A stretch of DNA of 64,000 nucleotides, taken from the NCBI GenBank assembly GCA_964486055.1, contig CAZALE010000006.1, positions 1-64,000 on the forward strand. Reading direction: 5' to 3'. Numbering within the stretch: position 1 is the stretch's first letter; each line of letters starts with the position of its first letter. Below, in pieces: positions 1 through 7,679 of this stretch. The stretch is from J014 sp964486055 (GTDB lineage: Bacteria > Acidobacteriota > Blastocatellia > Pyrinomonadales > Pyrinomonadaceae). The position numbers and the translations under genes were made by a program. The notes beneath the pieces are model-generated. The model was not told the DNA's origin. It did not search any database and was given only the letters and a program-made list of their open reading frames with translations.

Positions 1-487
1 CCTCTTGCTCTGCTCTTGCCTCATCTTTTTTCTTCCCTGAGAGAAATTCCCTGAAAATCTCTGCTCCGGGAATGACTTTCTCCCATAGCTGCGGTGCAGA
101 CGCTGCCATCTCCAACATTGCACGAAATCTTTTGTCAAATTCCTCCTTAGTTCTCAAATAGGCCTCAAAGCTTGCCGATAGGTGATTTCTAAAAAAATCC
201 TGAACTGCTTCCTCTCGAGACCTCAAAAGCTGAAATAAAAATTCCGTCGGTAAGATAGACTTCTTCTTTTTCTCTTCCTCCAGTATTAATTGAATCAGAA
301 TAGTCTTCGTCACATCTTCTGATGTAACCGAGTCAACCACTTTTATGTCTTTCCCCTTCCTTATAAGATCTATAAGATCTTCATAGTTTACGTAGCTCTT
401 GCTTTCTGGATTATAAAGACGTCTATTTCCGTACCTCTTAATTACTACCTCTGATGATGTGCTCTCATTTTTTCTTCTTCTCGGCAT
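1..487 (-). CDS. phaR: PHA accumulation regulator PhaR (C-terminus cut by window edge)
   Basis: I read this frame directly: ATG at 487-485, open to base 1 for 162 codons. After a basic start (MPRRRKNES) comes the PhaR DNA-binding signature IKRYGNRRLYNPESKSYVNY at about residues 14-33, followed by a helical middle ending in an E/K-rich stretch. PhaR proteins bind both PHA polymer and DNA and repress phasin and PHA genes until granules form. The two phasin-like genes downstream on the opposite strand support the call. The 3' end lies outside the window, so full length is unknown. The signature is very characteristic; only the target genes are inferred. Confidence 0.88.
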   Translation of the reverse strand, partial: MPRRRKNESTSSEVVIKRYGNRRLYNPESKSYVNYEDLIDLIRKGKDIKVVDSVTSEDVTKTILIQLILEEEKKKKSILPTEFLFQLLRSREEAVQDFFRNHLSASFEAYLRTKEEFDKRFRAMLEMAASAPQLWEKVIPGAEIFREFLSGKKKDEARAEQE

Positions 488-627
488 ATATGCAATTCTA
501 TCATACATGATAAATCCAAAATTATCGATAATCACATATTTTTCGATAATGCGAATATTATAAATTATAGTAAGTAAATTAGTTATAAATTTAATAGAAA
601 AATTTTGTGCAAATGCGAAATTTTTAC

Positions 628-656
628 TTGACAAGAACTTTTCCCATTGCTATCAT
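628..656 (+). promoter_or_regulatory. Sigma-70-type promoter of the first phasin gene
   Basis: TTGACA (628-633), a 17-base spacer and TATCAT (651-656) form a near-consensus promoter about 45 bases before the phasin start. Just upstream, TGTGCAAATGC (606-616) contains two TGC triplets. This is the kind of element reported for PhaR operators, but that assignment is speculative here. Confidence 0.65.
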
Positions 657-702
657 TCAAAATGTCAGTTAGAAAAACTGAAAATAATCAAAAAGGAGAC
701 AC

Positions 703-1083
703 ATGGAAATGACCAAGAAGAATACGAATGAAACCATAAATACCGCATTAGAATTAACTCAGAAAGCCACCACGGCTACTTTTAAAACTGCTATACAAGC
801 TGCTGAGCTAGCTGAAAACTACGTGCAAAATATCTATAAAGCTGGTTATGATGCTAACATTGAAGCACTGAAGGTTGCTAAGGGTTATTGGGATGTAACG
901 AGCCAAATTCGTCAGGATTGGCTGAAACTTTTCGCATCTGCAGGAGAAAATTTTATAGATTCTGCCTTTAACTTTGAGCTTCCAGTTCAAAAGCAGTTTG
1001 CCGATGTAGCGAAGAAAGTCTTTTCAAGTTTTGAAAAAGCTGCAGCTAACCAAACCGCTCAGGCGAAGGCAGCAAGTAAGTAA
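703..1083 (+). CDS. Phasin family protein (PHA granule-associated)
   Basis: This is a 126-residue, almost entirely helical protein without cysteine, typical in size for phasins. The N-terminus is Thr/Lys/Ala-rich, the middle carries aromatic residues (YVQNIYKAGYDANIEALKV), and the tail is Ala/Gln/Lys-rich. Phasins coat PHA granules and control their number and size. AAGGAGA lies directly before ATG 703; a second ATG two codons later (709) is a less likely start. The gene has its own strong promoter and a strong terminator, so it is monocistronic and likely highly expressed. It sits divergent from phaR, the usual arrangement for a repressor and its target. The family call rests on composition and context, not a strict motif. 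Confidence 0.72.
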   Translation: MEMTKKNTNETINTALELTQKATTATFKTAIQAAELAENYVQNIYKAGYDANIEALKVAKGYWDVTSQIRQDWLKLFASAGENFIDSAFNFELPVQKQFADVAKKVFSSFEKAAANQTAQAKAASK

Positions 1084-1094
1084 ACTCCCTCCTC

Positions 1095-1136
1095 AAGAAG
1101 AAATCCGTTACCCGAGGGTGCGGATTTCTTCTTTTT
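1095..1136 (+). terminator. Rho-independent terminator after phasin
   Basis: A perfect 13-bp stem (1095-1107 with 1121-1133), a 13-base loop and a run of T form an intrinsic terminator 12 bases after the phasin stop codon. It separates the two phasin-like genes. Confidence 0.88.
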
Positions 1137-1179
1137 AAACTTTTAATGAATAATCAGTGAATGAAAGGAGCTAGAGACT

Positions 1180-1926
1180 ATGAATGAACCAAAAGAACCG
1201 ACCGTCAACACCGAACTTCAAGATACATCTGAGAAAGAACAATCAAAGACTGCTTCAAACAAGAACACAAGAAAAGATTCTAAGCAAAAGGGAAAAGTAG
1301 TCGATCAGATAAAGAAAAAAGCAACCAAGCAAACCAAAGGCAAGCAATCTCAAAATCGTCAGGATAAAGCAGGTAAAAAATCCGAAGATACTGAATCGGT
1401 CCAGTCAGCCAAACCTCTGAATGATCCTACAAGACTGATAAAAGTTCTCTTTGAAGAAGTGCTAAATCTTCAGAGAATGTGGCTAGATATGAGTTCCAAG
1501 CAAGCAGAGTTAACCTTGAGACTTGTTTCTGAATTTACAGGAGTTAAGAATGACTCTTTGACCTCACTTATGGATGCGATAAAGAAAAACGCTGATAATT
1601 TCATAGAGCTTCAGAAGCAATGGACTGAGGTCTTAACAAAGCAGCTTTCAGAGATAACCGTGGAACCGAGTTATTCAACAACTTTAAGAAAGAATACGGA
1701 GAACTTCCTAGACGGAATCTCGCAAATGCACAATGCATGGGCCGATTTTATCAAAAAGCAGACCGATAGCTTCGGTGAAGCTATTAAAAAGAGACTTCCT
1801 GCCGAAACTGGGTTACCCAAAACCGTCGATATTGTTGACTCTCTATTGAAAAATTTACTAGAAACCCAAAAAAGATGGGTTGAAATGGCTACTGGACTTT
1901 TTTCGGAAAAAGAGAAAACAAAGTAA
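1180..1926 (+). CDS. Phasin-like protein with Lys-rich N-terminal tail
   Basis: The protein has 248 residues. Residues 1-85 are low-complexity and rich in Lys, Gln, Ser and Thr (KKKATKQTKGKQSQNRQ), resembling histone H1-like tails. Residues 86-245 are helical with three similar segments: LQRMWLDMSSKQ near 98, LQKQWTEVLTKQ near 147 and MHNAWADFIKKQ near 183, with LLETQKRWVEMA near 228. Such Trp-centred repeats occur in PHA synthesis and granule proteins. AAAGGAG precedes ATG 1180. The basic tail may bind nucleoid DNA, as in PhaF of pseudomonads, so the protein could link granules to the chromosome; that is inference by analogy. Its position after phaR and a phasin supports a granule role. Confidence 0.6.
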   Translation: MNEPKEPTVNTELQDTSEKEQSKTASNKNTRKDSKQKGKVVDQIKKKATKQTKGKQSQNRQDKAGKKSEDTESVQSAKPLNDPTRLIKVLFEEVLNLQRMWLDMSSKQAELTLRLVSEFTGVKNDSLTSLMDAIKKNADNFIELQKQWTEVLTKQLSEITVEPSYSTTLRKNTENFLDGISQMHNAWADFIKKQTDSFGEAIKKRLPAETGLPKTVDIVDSLLKNLLETQKRWVEMATGLFSEKEKTK

Positions 1927-2058
1927 GATCTAGGTTTATCGAATCTGATATAAATCTTCGCGCTTGTTAAGCTAACTTGAAGATATTAGATCGAAAGCCT
2001 TGAAGCCAATTAAGCGGGCAGGTAACCATTTTCGACTTTCTAAAAGTTTACAAAATTG

Positions 2059-2088
2059 TTGACAAAACGGAAGAGGTTTGTGTAGATT
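2059..2088 (+). promoter_or_regulatory. Promoter of the structured RNA
   Basis: TTGACA (2059-2064), an 18-base spacer and TAGATT (2083-2088) predict transcription from about 2095. That is the first base of a foldable region with no convincing gene. Confidence 0.6.
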
Positions 2089-2094
2089 ATTAAT

Positions 2095-2235
2095 GCTGCT
2101 CTCGTTAGGAGAGCAAATTGAAAATAGAAACCCTTCCGAAATTTCAGTGCCTGCCCGTGCCGGTTTGGAAGACGTTTCTGTCCCCCGGAAATGTAGCTTT
2201 CAAGCCGGCATAATTTTTGCTCCCTCTTCGCTGCT
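2095..2235 (+). ncRNA. Probable structured non-coding RNA (class unknown, 6S-like shape possible)
   Basis: This region has no convincing gene but folds strongly. A 14-bp helix with two G-U pairs joins 2158-2171 to 2197-2210. It is capped by a 7-bp helix (72-78 with 88-94 of the same hundred-block) and a C-rich loop. An outer stem pairs GAGCAAA (2111-2117) with TTTGCTC (2216-2222), leaving a large 5'-side bubble at about 2120-2157. A competing 5' hairpin, GCTCTC with GAGAGC (2098-2114), excludes the outer stem. A rod with a central bubble downstream of a strong promoter is compatible with 6S RNA, but I see no diagnostic 6S sequence. No clear terminator follows. It could instead be a leader of the lipoprotein gene at 2370. 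Confidence 0.45.
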
Positions 2236-2317
2236 TAAGCCTAAATCATCTCTGAAAACAATCTAACCCTTTGACAATCTCGGAGATATTTTTGCATTTT
2301 CCCACTAGCACTGGACA

Positions 2318-2346
2318 TTAAACTAATCAGCGTCAGATGTTATCAT
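2318..2346 (+). promoter_or_regulatory. Probable promoter of the lipoprotein gene
   Basis: TTAAAC (2318-2323), a 17-base spacer and TATCAT (2341-2346) lie just before a good ribosome binding site. This suggests the lipoprotein has its own transcript, separate from the RNA upstream. Confidence 0.45.
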
Positions 2347-2369
2347 AGTTAGAAAAGGAGAATCATTAT

Positions 2370-2783
2370 ATGAAATATCTGAAAGCCTTCTTTATTCTAA
2401 CTTTCGCGCTTTTATTGTCTTGCCAGACACAAGTCAAGGAGCAAAATCAGAACAGTGGAAAAGCAAATATGGCGACATCTGAAAAAGATCTCCCACCAGG
2501 ATTTTCGACCAGTCCTTTACCTGTTAATGGAAGCACACCAGGAATCCCTGACGCAAACACCGCAAAGGAGTTGCCGAAAGGGCCTACACCAACTCCTGGC
2601 ATTCCTGACCCAAAGGAATTGAGCAAACCCTTCAAGCCCGGAAAGACGCCAACACCTGGCATACCATCTGAAGAAGAAATAAGAAAACAGCTAAACACCC
2701 CCGTAGATCCGAATATTGTTAATCAAATGCCTAAACAAGGAGAGCAAAAATCGAACGAGAAGAGAGTTAACAAGAAACCCTGA
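2370..2783 (+). CDS. Proline-rich lipoprotein with PTPGIP repeats
   Basis: The 137-residue protein starts with a lipoprotein signal: a basic end (MKYLK), a hydrophobic core and the lipobox LLSC with Cys17. The mature part is disordered, rich in Pro, Lys and Gly. It carries three spaced copies of a TPGIP motif (STPGIPD, PTPGIPD, PTPGIPS) separated by 15-25 residues and ends in a basic tail (NEKRVNKKP). AAAAGGAG precedes ATG 2370. No enzymatic domain is visible and I recognise no family. Membrane anchoring follows from the lipobox. A spacer or cell-wall-contact role is possible but unsupported. It is followed convergently by recA. Confidence 0.75.
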   Translation: MKYLKAFFILTFALLLSCQTQVKEQNQNSGKANMATSEKDLPPGFSTSPLPVNGSTPGIPDANTAKELPKGPTPTPGIPDPKELSKPFKPGKTPTPGIPSEEEIRKQLNTPVDPNIVNQMPKQGEQKSNEKRVNKKP

Positions 2784-2828
2784 GCTTTTTGAAGCGGGCC
2801 TACAAATCGGTAGAGAAAAAGACAAGCT

Positions 2829-3848
2829 TTACTTAGAAGCTTGAACGGTCGATCCTTTCCTTGGTAGGCCTAATTTTTCTCTAACCTCATCCTCGATGCG
2901 ATTGCAGATTTCAGGATTTTCTTTTAAGAATTTCTTAGCATTTTCTCTACCTTGTCCTAATCTCTCACCTTTGTAAGAAAACCATGTTCCTGCTTTTTCA
3001 ACTACTCTATGTGCGACAGCTAAATCCAATAGATCTCCCTCTTTTGATATTCCTTCGTTATAAATTATGTCAAACTCACATTCGTGGAAAGGTGGGGCAA
3101 CTTTATTTTTTACGATCTTTGCTTTGGTTCGATTTCCTATGACTTTCTCTCCCTCTTTTATCGAGCCAATCCGTCGAATGTCTATCCTGACAGATGCATA
3201 AAACTTCAGCGCTTTTCCTCCTGTAGTAGTTTCAGGATTGCCGAAGCTAACACCTATCTTCTCTCGGAGTTGATTTATAAAAATAAAACATGTGTTTGAC
3301 TGAGAAACTATACCAGTTAGTTTTCTAAGAGCTTGAGACATTAATCTAGCAATCAATCCAACATGGGCATCCCCCATTTCACCTTCCAATTCGGCACGCG
3401 GTACTAGCGCAGCAACTGAGTCGACTACTACAACATCAATTCCTCCTGACCTTACTAAAGTCTCAGCTATCTCTAAAGCCTGCTCTCCGGAATCTGGTTG
3501 AGAGATAAGAAGATCTTCGACTTTTACTCCTATTTTCTCAGCATAAGAAGGATCCAACGCATGCTCAGCATCTATATAAGCAGCTATGCCACCCTCTTTC
3601 TGAGCTTGCGCAACAACTTGCAGAGCTAAAGTCGTTTTCCCAGAGCTTTCCGGCCCGAAAATCTCCGTGATTCTTCCTCTAGGAAGACCTCCAACCCCTA
3701 TGGCTAAGTCTAGGCTTAGACAATTCGTCGAGATGGCATCAATTCTTTCCTGCGGTTTCTCTCCCAGGCGCATTATCGAGCCTTTACCGAATCTCTTTTC
3801 TATGTGCGCAAGAGCCATCTCTATGGCTTTACTTTTTTCCTCTTTCAT
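2829..3848 (-). CDS. recA: Recombinase RecA
   Basis: RecA (339 residues, normal length) forms ATP-dependent filaments on single-stranded DNA for homologous recombination and triggers LexA self-cleavage. Walker A is GPESSGKTT at residues 65-73. The Walker B region DVVVVDSVAALVPRAE, the loop-1 stretch EGEMGDAHVGLIARLMSQA and loop 2 (FINQLREKIGVSFGNPETT) are all intact. GAGGAG stands 9 bases before ATG. The gene is alone, not followed by recX, and convergent with the lipoprotein gene. In the 110 bases upstream I see a weak -10 (TAGAAT) but no classical LexA box, so SOS control cannot be asserted. Confidence 0.98.
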   Translation of the reverse strand: MKEEKSKAIEMALAHIEKRFGKGSIMRLGEKPQERIDAISTNCLSLDLAIGVGGLPRGRITEIFGPESSGKTTLALQVVAQAQKEGGIAAYIDAEHALDPSYAEKIGVKVEDLLISQPDSGEQALEIAETLVRSGGIDVVVVDSVAALVPRAELEGEMGDAHVGLIARLMSQALRKLTGIVSQSNTCFIFINQLREKIGVSFGNPETTTGGKALKFYASVRIDIRRIGSIKEGEKVIGNRTKAKIVKNKVAPPFHECEFDIIYNEGISKEGDLLDLAVAHRVVEKAGTWFSYKGERLGQGRENAKKFLKENPEICNRIEDEVREKLGLPRKGSTVQASK

Positions 3849-4048
3849 AATCTGGCTTCTCCTCGACTAGCATTCTAACACGATTAGTAAATTAATGAAT
3901 AGCCTTTAAAGCTTGCTGATTACTCTCATCTTATCCCAAAATATCTATCAGAATGAAATTTTCCAAGAATCAGACTATTGGAATTTTGTTGTTACTTGCT
4001 CTGATATTAATGGCCGGCATTCTCAAGAGATGCACTTTGTAAGAAAAA

Positions 4049-4978
4049 ATGAAGAGGGCGATTTATGCTATCGTTGGACCGACAGCCTCAGGCAAAACAG
4101 AGCTCAGTATAGACTTGGCTCTTAGATTAAGAAATGCGGAGGTAATAAATTGTGATTCAGTACAAATTTACAAAGGTATATGGATAGCAACATCTAAACC
4201 TACTAAAGAGGAGATGAGAGGTATTCCACATCACCTGATAGATTACGTGGACCCCAACCATGTTTATACAGCAGCTGATTGGGCTAAAGACGCAGCAGAA
4301 AAAATAGCAGAGATCGAAAGCCGTGGAAATACCGTTATTATTTGCGGTGGTACGGGATTTTATCTGAGAGCCTTGATTAAACCGCTTTTTGAAAGCCCAG
4401 ACACTGATCTTGCGCTACGTGAAAGACTCAGGAGAATCATGGATGAAAAAGGACCTGAGCACTTACATAAGATCCTCAGCAGAGTAGACTCAGAATTAGC
4501 AAAAAAACTCTTTCCCAGAGATTATCCACGGGTAATGAGAGCGCTAGAATTTTTCTTTCAGACTGGGAGGCGACTCTCAGAAGCTCAAAAAAACCTTCCT
4601 GAGCCGCCTGAGTTTACTAAAAGAATAAAAATTTTTGCTCTTAATCCTCCGCGAGAGAAACTTTACGAAAAGATAAACCAGCGCACCGAGAGACACTTTG
4701 CCAATGGACTCGTAGAAGAAGTTAAAAGGTTACTTGCTGAGGGAGTTAAAGAAAACACATCAGCACTAGGCTCTCATGGTTATAGGCGAGTCTGCGAATA
4801 CCTGCGGGGCGAACGTACCTTAGAGGAAGCGATCGAGAAGACAAAGCAAGATGTTAGAAATTACGCAAAAAGGCAAATTACATGGTTTAAGAATGAATCC
4901 GTAACCTGGCTTGAGGGATTCGGCTCAGACCCAGAGATAAAACAAAAATTGTGGCAGATGGTCAAGGAAAGTTTGTAA
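4049..4978 (+). CDS. miaA: tRNA dimethylallyltransferase MiaA
   Basis: MiaA (309 residues) transfers the dimethylallyl group to N6 of A37 in tRNAs reading UNN codons. The P-loop GPTASGKTE is at residues 10-18, with the substrate motif INCDSVQIYKG and DYVDPNHVYTAADW after it. GGTGFYLRAL and the C-terminal GSHGYRRVCEYLRGE with YAKRQITWFKNE are typical. The start has no clear Shine-Dalgarno sequence (TAAGAAAAA before ATG), one of several weak-leader starts in the window. hfq follows 86 bases later in the same direction, the classic miaA-hfq order seen in many bacteria. Confidence 0.97.
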   Translation: MKRAIYAIVGPTASGKTELSIDLALRLRNAEVINCDSVQIYKGIWIATSKPTKEEMRGIPHHLIDYVDPNHVYTAADWAKDAAEKIAEIESRGNTVIICGGTGFYLRALIKPLFESPDTDLALRERLRRIMDEKGPEHLHKILSRVDSELAKKLFPRDYPRVMRALEFFFQTGRRLSEAQKNLPEPPEFTKRIKIFALNPPREKLYEKINQRTERHFANGLVEEVKRLLAEGVKENTSALGSHGYRRVCEYLRGERTLEEAIEKTKQDVRNYAKRQITWFKNESVTWLEGFGSDPEIKQKLWQMVKESL

Positions 4979-4993
4979 TTGCTTTCACAAGAG

Positions 4994-5008
4994 TTTGACA
5001 AAGTCAAA
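4994..5008. promoter_or_regulatory. Perfect 15-base inverted repeat before hfq
   Basis: TTTGAC, AAA, GTCAAA form a perfect palindrome 57 bases before the hfq start. The left arm overlaps a TTGACA that could be the hfq -35 box, so a dimeric regulator bound here could block transcription. No matching regulator is identified. Confidence 0.35.
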
Positions 5009-5064
5009 AATATTTGAAAAAATTCTGAGCAGTTAAGACACTGATCTGGTTTGAAAGGAGTTTC

Positions 5065-5298
5065 ATGGGGAAAGTTCAGGATGCATTTTTGAACATCGCT
5101 CGTCGTGAGAAATCTAATGTATCAATAACCATGGTCCACGGCGAAACTATTCAAGGACGTATAAAGAGCTTTGACCGATTTGCTGTGCTCTTAGACTCAG
5201 CAGGTGAAAATGTCCTTGTTTTTAAACATGCTATTTCGAAGGTTTCCTATCCGAAGAAAAAACAACAAGAAGCTGAAAAATCTGATCAGCAAGCCTAA
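5065..5298 (+). CDS. hfq: RNA chaperone Hfq
   Basis: Hfq (77 residues) forms a hexameric Sm-like ring that pairs small RNAs with mRNAs. The N-terminus VQDAFLNIARREKSNVSI has the QDxFLN RNA-binding residues. Sm1 follows (GETIQGRIKSFDRFAVLL), then Sm2 with FKHAISKVSYP, a variant of the usual YKHAISTV. The short charged tail KKKQQEAEKSDQQA lacks the long disordered extension of enterobacterial Hfq. GAAAGGAG precedes ATG 5065. It lies downstream of miaA and ends at a long hairpin. Its presence fits the possible non-coding RNA at 2095. Confidence 0.95.
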   Translation: MGKVQDAFLNIARREKSNVSITMVHGETIQGRIKSFDRFAVLLDSAGENVLVFKHAISKVSYPKKKQQEAEKSDQQA

Positions 5299-5334
5299 TG
5301 ATTGTTAGGATTCCGTAGAATCCCAACAATCATT
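5297..5334. terminator. Long hairpin at the 3' end of hfq
   Basis: Ten pairs (AATGATTGTT with AACAATCATT), one A-C mismatch and six more pairs (GGATTC with GAATCC) enclose a CGTA loop. The hairpin starts at the hfq stop codon. No T run follows on either strand, so it may protect the mRNA 3' end or terminate inefficiently between the convergent hfq and ald. Confidence 0.6.
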
Positions 5335-5380
5335 GTAAAATCTTCAGGCGATGATTTAATTGCGGATGTGGATTGTCGCC

Positions 5381-6523
5381 TTAATGGGTTTTTGTTTTTG
5401 CAGCGGGTAGTGCAATGAGCGTTTCCAATGGTGTGTACTGAATACCTTGAGACGTTGCTACAGCTTCATAAGTGCACTTACCGGCAAAAGTATTAACACC
5501 TTGTCTTAATCCTTCATCCTCGGCTATCGCTTTTTCAAAACCTTTGTTGGCAAGATCAAGTACATAAGGTAGCGTAGCATTTGTCAATGCGAATGTGGAG
5601 GTTCTTGGAACCGCTCCTGGCATATTCGCAACACAGTAATGTAACACTCCTTCTTCGTAAAAGGTCGGATTAGAATGAGTGGTGGGACGAGTAGTTTCAA
5701 CGCAACCTCCTTGATCGACAGCAACATCAACTATTACTGCGCCCTTCGGAACATCCTTTAACATCTCGCGGGTGACCAATTTCGGAGCAGCAGCCCCAAC
5801 CACTAAAACCGCTCCTATTATAAGATCCGCATGAGATATAGCCTCATGAATTTGATAACGGCTGGAAGCTAAAGTTTGAACTTTAGAGAGGAAGATGTCA
5901 TCCAATTGACGAAGTCTCTCCAAATTTTTATCGATTATCGTTACTCTAGCGCCTAATCCTACGGCCATTTTTGCTGCCTCAGTACCGACAACTCCGCCTC
6001 CGATTATCACAACGTTTGCTGCAGGTACACCGGGTACGCCACCCAATAGAATCCCTCTACCTCCGTTCATTTTCTCTAAGTAGGTTGCACCGACTTGAAC
6101 AGCCATGCGCCCAGCAACTTCTGACATCGGTTTTAATAAAGGCAGATTCCCTTGCTTATCAGTGATAGTCTCATATGCAATCCCGGTAACTTTTTTTTCC
6201 ATCAATTGCCTTGTCAGCTCAATCTCTGGCGCAAGATGTAGATATGTAAATAAGAGTTGACCTTCTCGCATCCGCTTATACTCCGGTTCTATGGGTTCTT
6301 TAACCTTGACGATCATTTCCCCTTCAGCCCATACATCATCTGCGCTTTCTAGAATTCTTCCACCTGCCTGAATGTATTGCTGATCAGAAAAGCCAGATCC
6401 TTCTCCTGCCCCTCTTTCGATGAAAACTTCGTGTCCAGCATCAGCAAGCGCACGAACCCCTGCGGGAGTTAACCCGACTCTATATTCGTTATCTTTTATC
6501 TCTTTAGGTAATCCTATTTTCAT
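5381..6523 (-). CDS. ald: Alanine dehydrogenase
   Basis: This NAD-dependent enzyme (380 residues) interconverts L-alanine and pyruvate plus ammonia in the cytoplasm. Family features are the start MKIGLPKEIKDNEYRVG, catalytic Lys75 in VKVKEP, His96 in LFTYLHLAPE, the NAD-binding turn VIIGGGVVGTEAA and an Asp after VTIIDKN. The closing region PLETLIALPAA is also typical. GGAG precedes ATG. purM lies 24 bases upstream on the same strand, so the two are probably co-transcribed, although their functions are not obviously linked. Confidence 0.95.
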   Translation of the reverse strand: MKIGLPKEIKDNEYRVGLTPAGVRALADAGHEVFIERGAGEGSGFSDQQYIQAGGRILESADDVWAEGEMIVKVKEPIEPEYKRMREGQLLFTYLHLAPEIELTRQLMEKKVTGIAYETITDKQGNLPLLKPMSEVAGRMAVQVGATYLEKMNGGRGILLGGVPGVPAANVVIIGGGVVGTEAAKMAVGLGARVTIIDKNLERLRQLDDIFLSKVQTLASSRYQIHEAISHADLIIGAVLVVGAAAPKLVTREMLKDVPKGAVIVDVAVDQGGCVETTRPTTHSNPTFYEEGVLHYCVANMPGAVPRTSTFALTNATLPYVLDLANKGFEKAIAEDEGLRQGVNTFAGKCTYEAVATSQGIQYTPLETLIALPAAKTKTH

Positions 6524-6547
6524 CGTCTATCTCCATTACAAGAATTT

Positions 6548-7576
6548 TTAGTTTGAAACTATAAACACTTCCTTATTGCCTTTGATTGTTTCTCCTATCT
6601 CGAAGCAATTATCCAGATTTTTCAGGAAGAAATCTTTATCCTCTGGCGAACAAAACAGAATCATCCCTATTCCCATGTTGAAAGTTCTGAACATTTCTTC
6701 ATCTTTTACATTACCTATTCGCTGTATCAGTCCAAATATGGGTAATTCTGGCCAGCTCCCTCGATTGATCCTTACTGCTACTCCATCAGGTAAAACTCTG
6801 GGGATGTTTTCAAAAAAGCCTCCCCCTGTTATGTGAGCCAGAGCCTTTATCTTACCAGAATCAAGAAAATCGCCGAGCGCATCCAAATAGCTGAGATGAA
6901 CCTTTAGTAGAGCTTCTCCTAAGGTCTCACCTACTTGCTCTATATACGAATCTACCTCATAACCCGCTTCCTCAATCAATACCTTTCTAGCTAGCGAATA
7001 TCCGTTAGTATGTAAGCCACTAGAGGCAAGCCCCAATAAAACGTCTCCTTCCTTCAAACTTCTACCATCTATGATTTTTTCTCTATCAACCACTCCAACT
7101 ATGAATCCTGCTAAATCGTATTCACCCTCATTGTAAAAGCCTGGCATTTCGGCGGTTTCTCCACCTAACAAAACGCAACCATTTTCTTTGCAAGCCATTG
7201 ATAGGCCTTCAACAACAGAGGCTAAAATCTCAGGAGATAACTTTCCCGTAGCAAAGTAATCAAGAAAAAATAAAGGTCTAGCCCCTTGAACTAATATATC
7301 GTTAACGCAGTGATTAACAAGATCTTGCCCAATTGTATTGTGCACACCTTTTAAAAAAGCTATTTTCAGCTTTGTTCCTACGCCGTCAGCCGAAGCCACT
7401 AGCACAGGCTCTTTCATATCGTTAAAAGAGGCCAAAAACATGCCGCCAAAGCTGCCTATCTCTGTGAGAGTTTTATCGTTGAAGGTAATTTTCGCAAGTG
7501 ATTTTACTCTTTCAACTGCGAGTTTCGCTTGCTCAATGGAAACTCCTGCATCAGCGTAGGTAATGGATTTTTGCAT
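6548..7576 (-). CDS. purM: Phosphoribosylformylglycinamidine cyclo-ligase PurM
   Basis: PurM (342 residues) closes the imidazole ring in purine synthesis, turning FGAM into AIR with ATP. Diagnostic stretches are SITYADAGVSIEQ at the start, the phosphate-binding ASADGVGTKLKIAF, NDILVQGARPLFFLDY, LLGGETAEMPGFY and HITGGGFFENIPRVLP. Length is normal. It is the first gene of a likely purM-ald unit, and no other pur genes are in the window. Confidence 0.97.
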   Translation of the reverse strand: MQKSITYADAGVSIEQAKLAVERVKSLAKITFNDKTLTEIGSFGGMFLASFNDMKEPVLVASADGVGTKLKIAFLKGVHNTIGQDLVNHCVNDILVQGARPLFFLDYFATGKLSPEILASVVEGLSMACKENGCVLLGGETAEMPGFYNEGEYDLAGFIVGVVDREKIIDGRSLKEGDVLLGLASSGLHTNGYSLARKVLIEEAGYEVDSYIEQVGETLGEALLKVHLSYLDALGDFLDSGKIKALAHITGGGFFENIPRVLPDGVAVRINRGSWPELPIFGLIQRIGNVKDEEMFRTFNMGIGMILFCSPEDKDFFLKNLDNCFEIGETIKGNKEVFIVSN

Positions 7577-7641
7577 ACCCTGAATCCCTAATTATAGAGC
7601 AATAATTTCCTTAGACAAAACAGCTCTTAAAATTTCGTTTG

Positions 7642-7670
7642 TTGACTTATTAAAACTTTGTACATAGGAT
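7642..7670 (+). promoter_or_regulatory. Promoter giving a nearly leaderless transcript
   Basis: TTGACT (7642-7647), a 17-base spacer and TAGGAT (7665-7670) lie only 9 bases before ATG 7680. The predicted transcript would start about three bases before the start codon, and no Shine-Dalgarno sequence exists. Confidence 0.5.
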
Positions 7671-7679
7671 TTTAGCTGT

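Noticed and set aside
2158..2210. Signal recognition particle RNA (4.5S)
   Set aside because: The rod shape fits, but the required GGUCAGG and GGAAGGAAGCAGCC-type apical sequences are missing.
2078..2266. Open frame of 62 codons inside the structured-RNA region
   Set aside because: It begins between the promoter boxes, has no ribosome binding site and no protein-like composition. The region is better explained by RNA folding.
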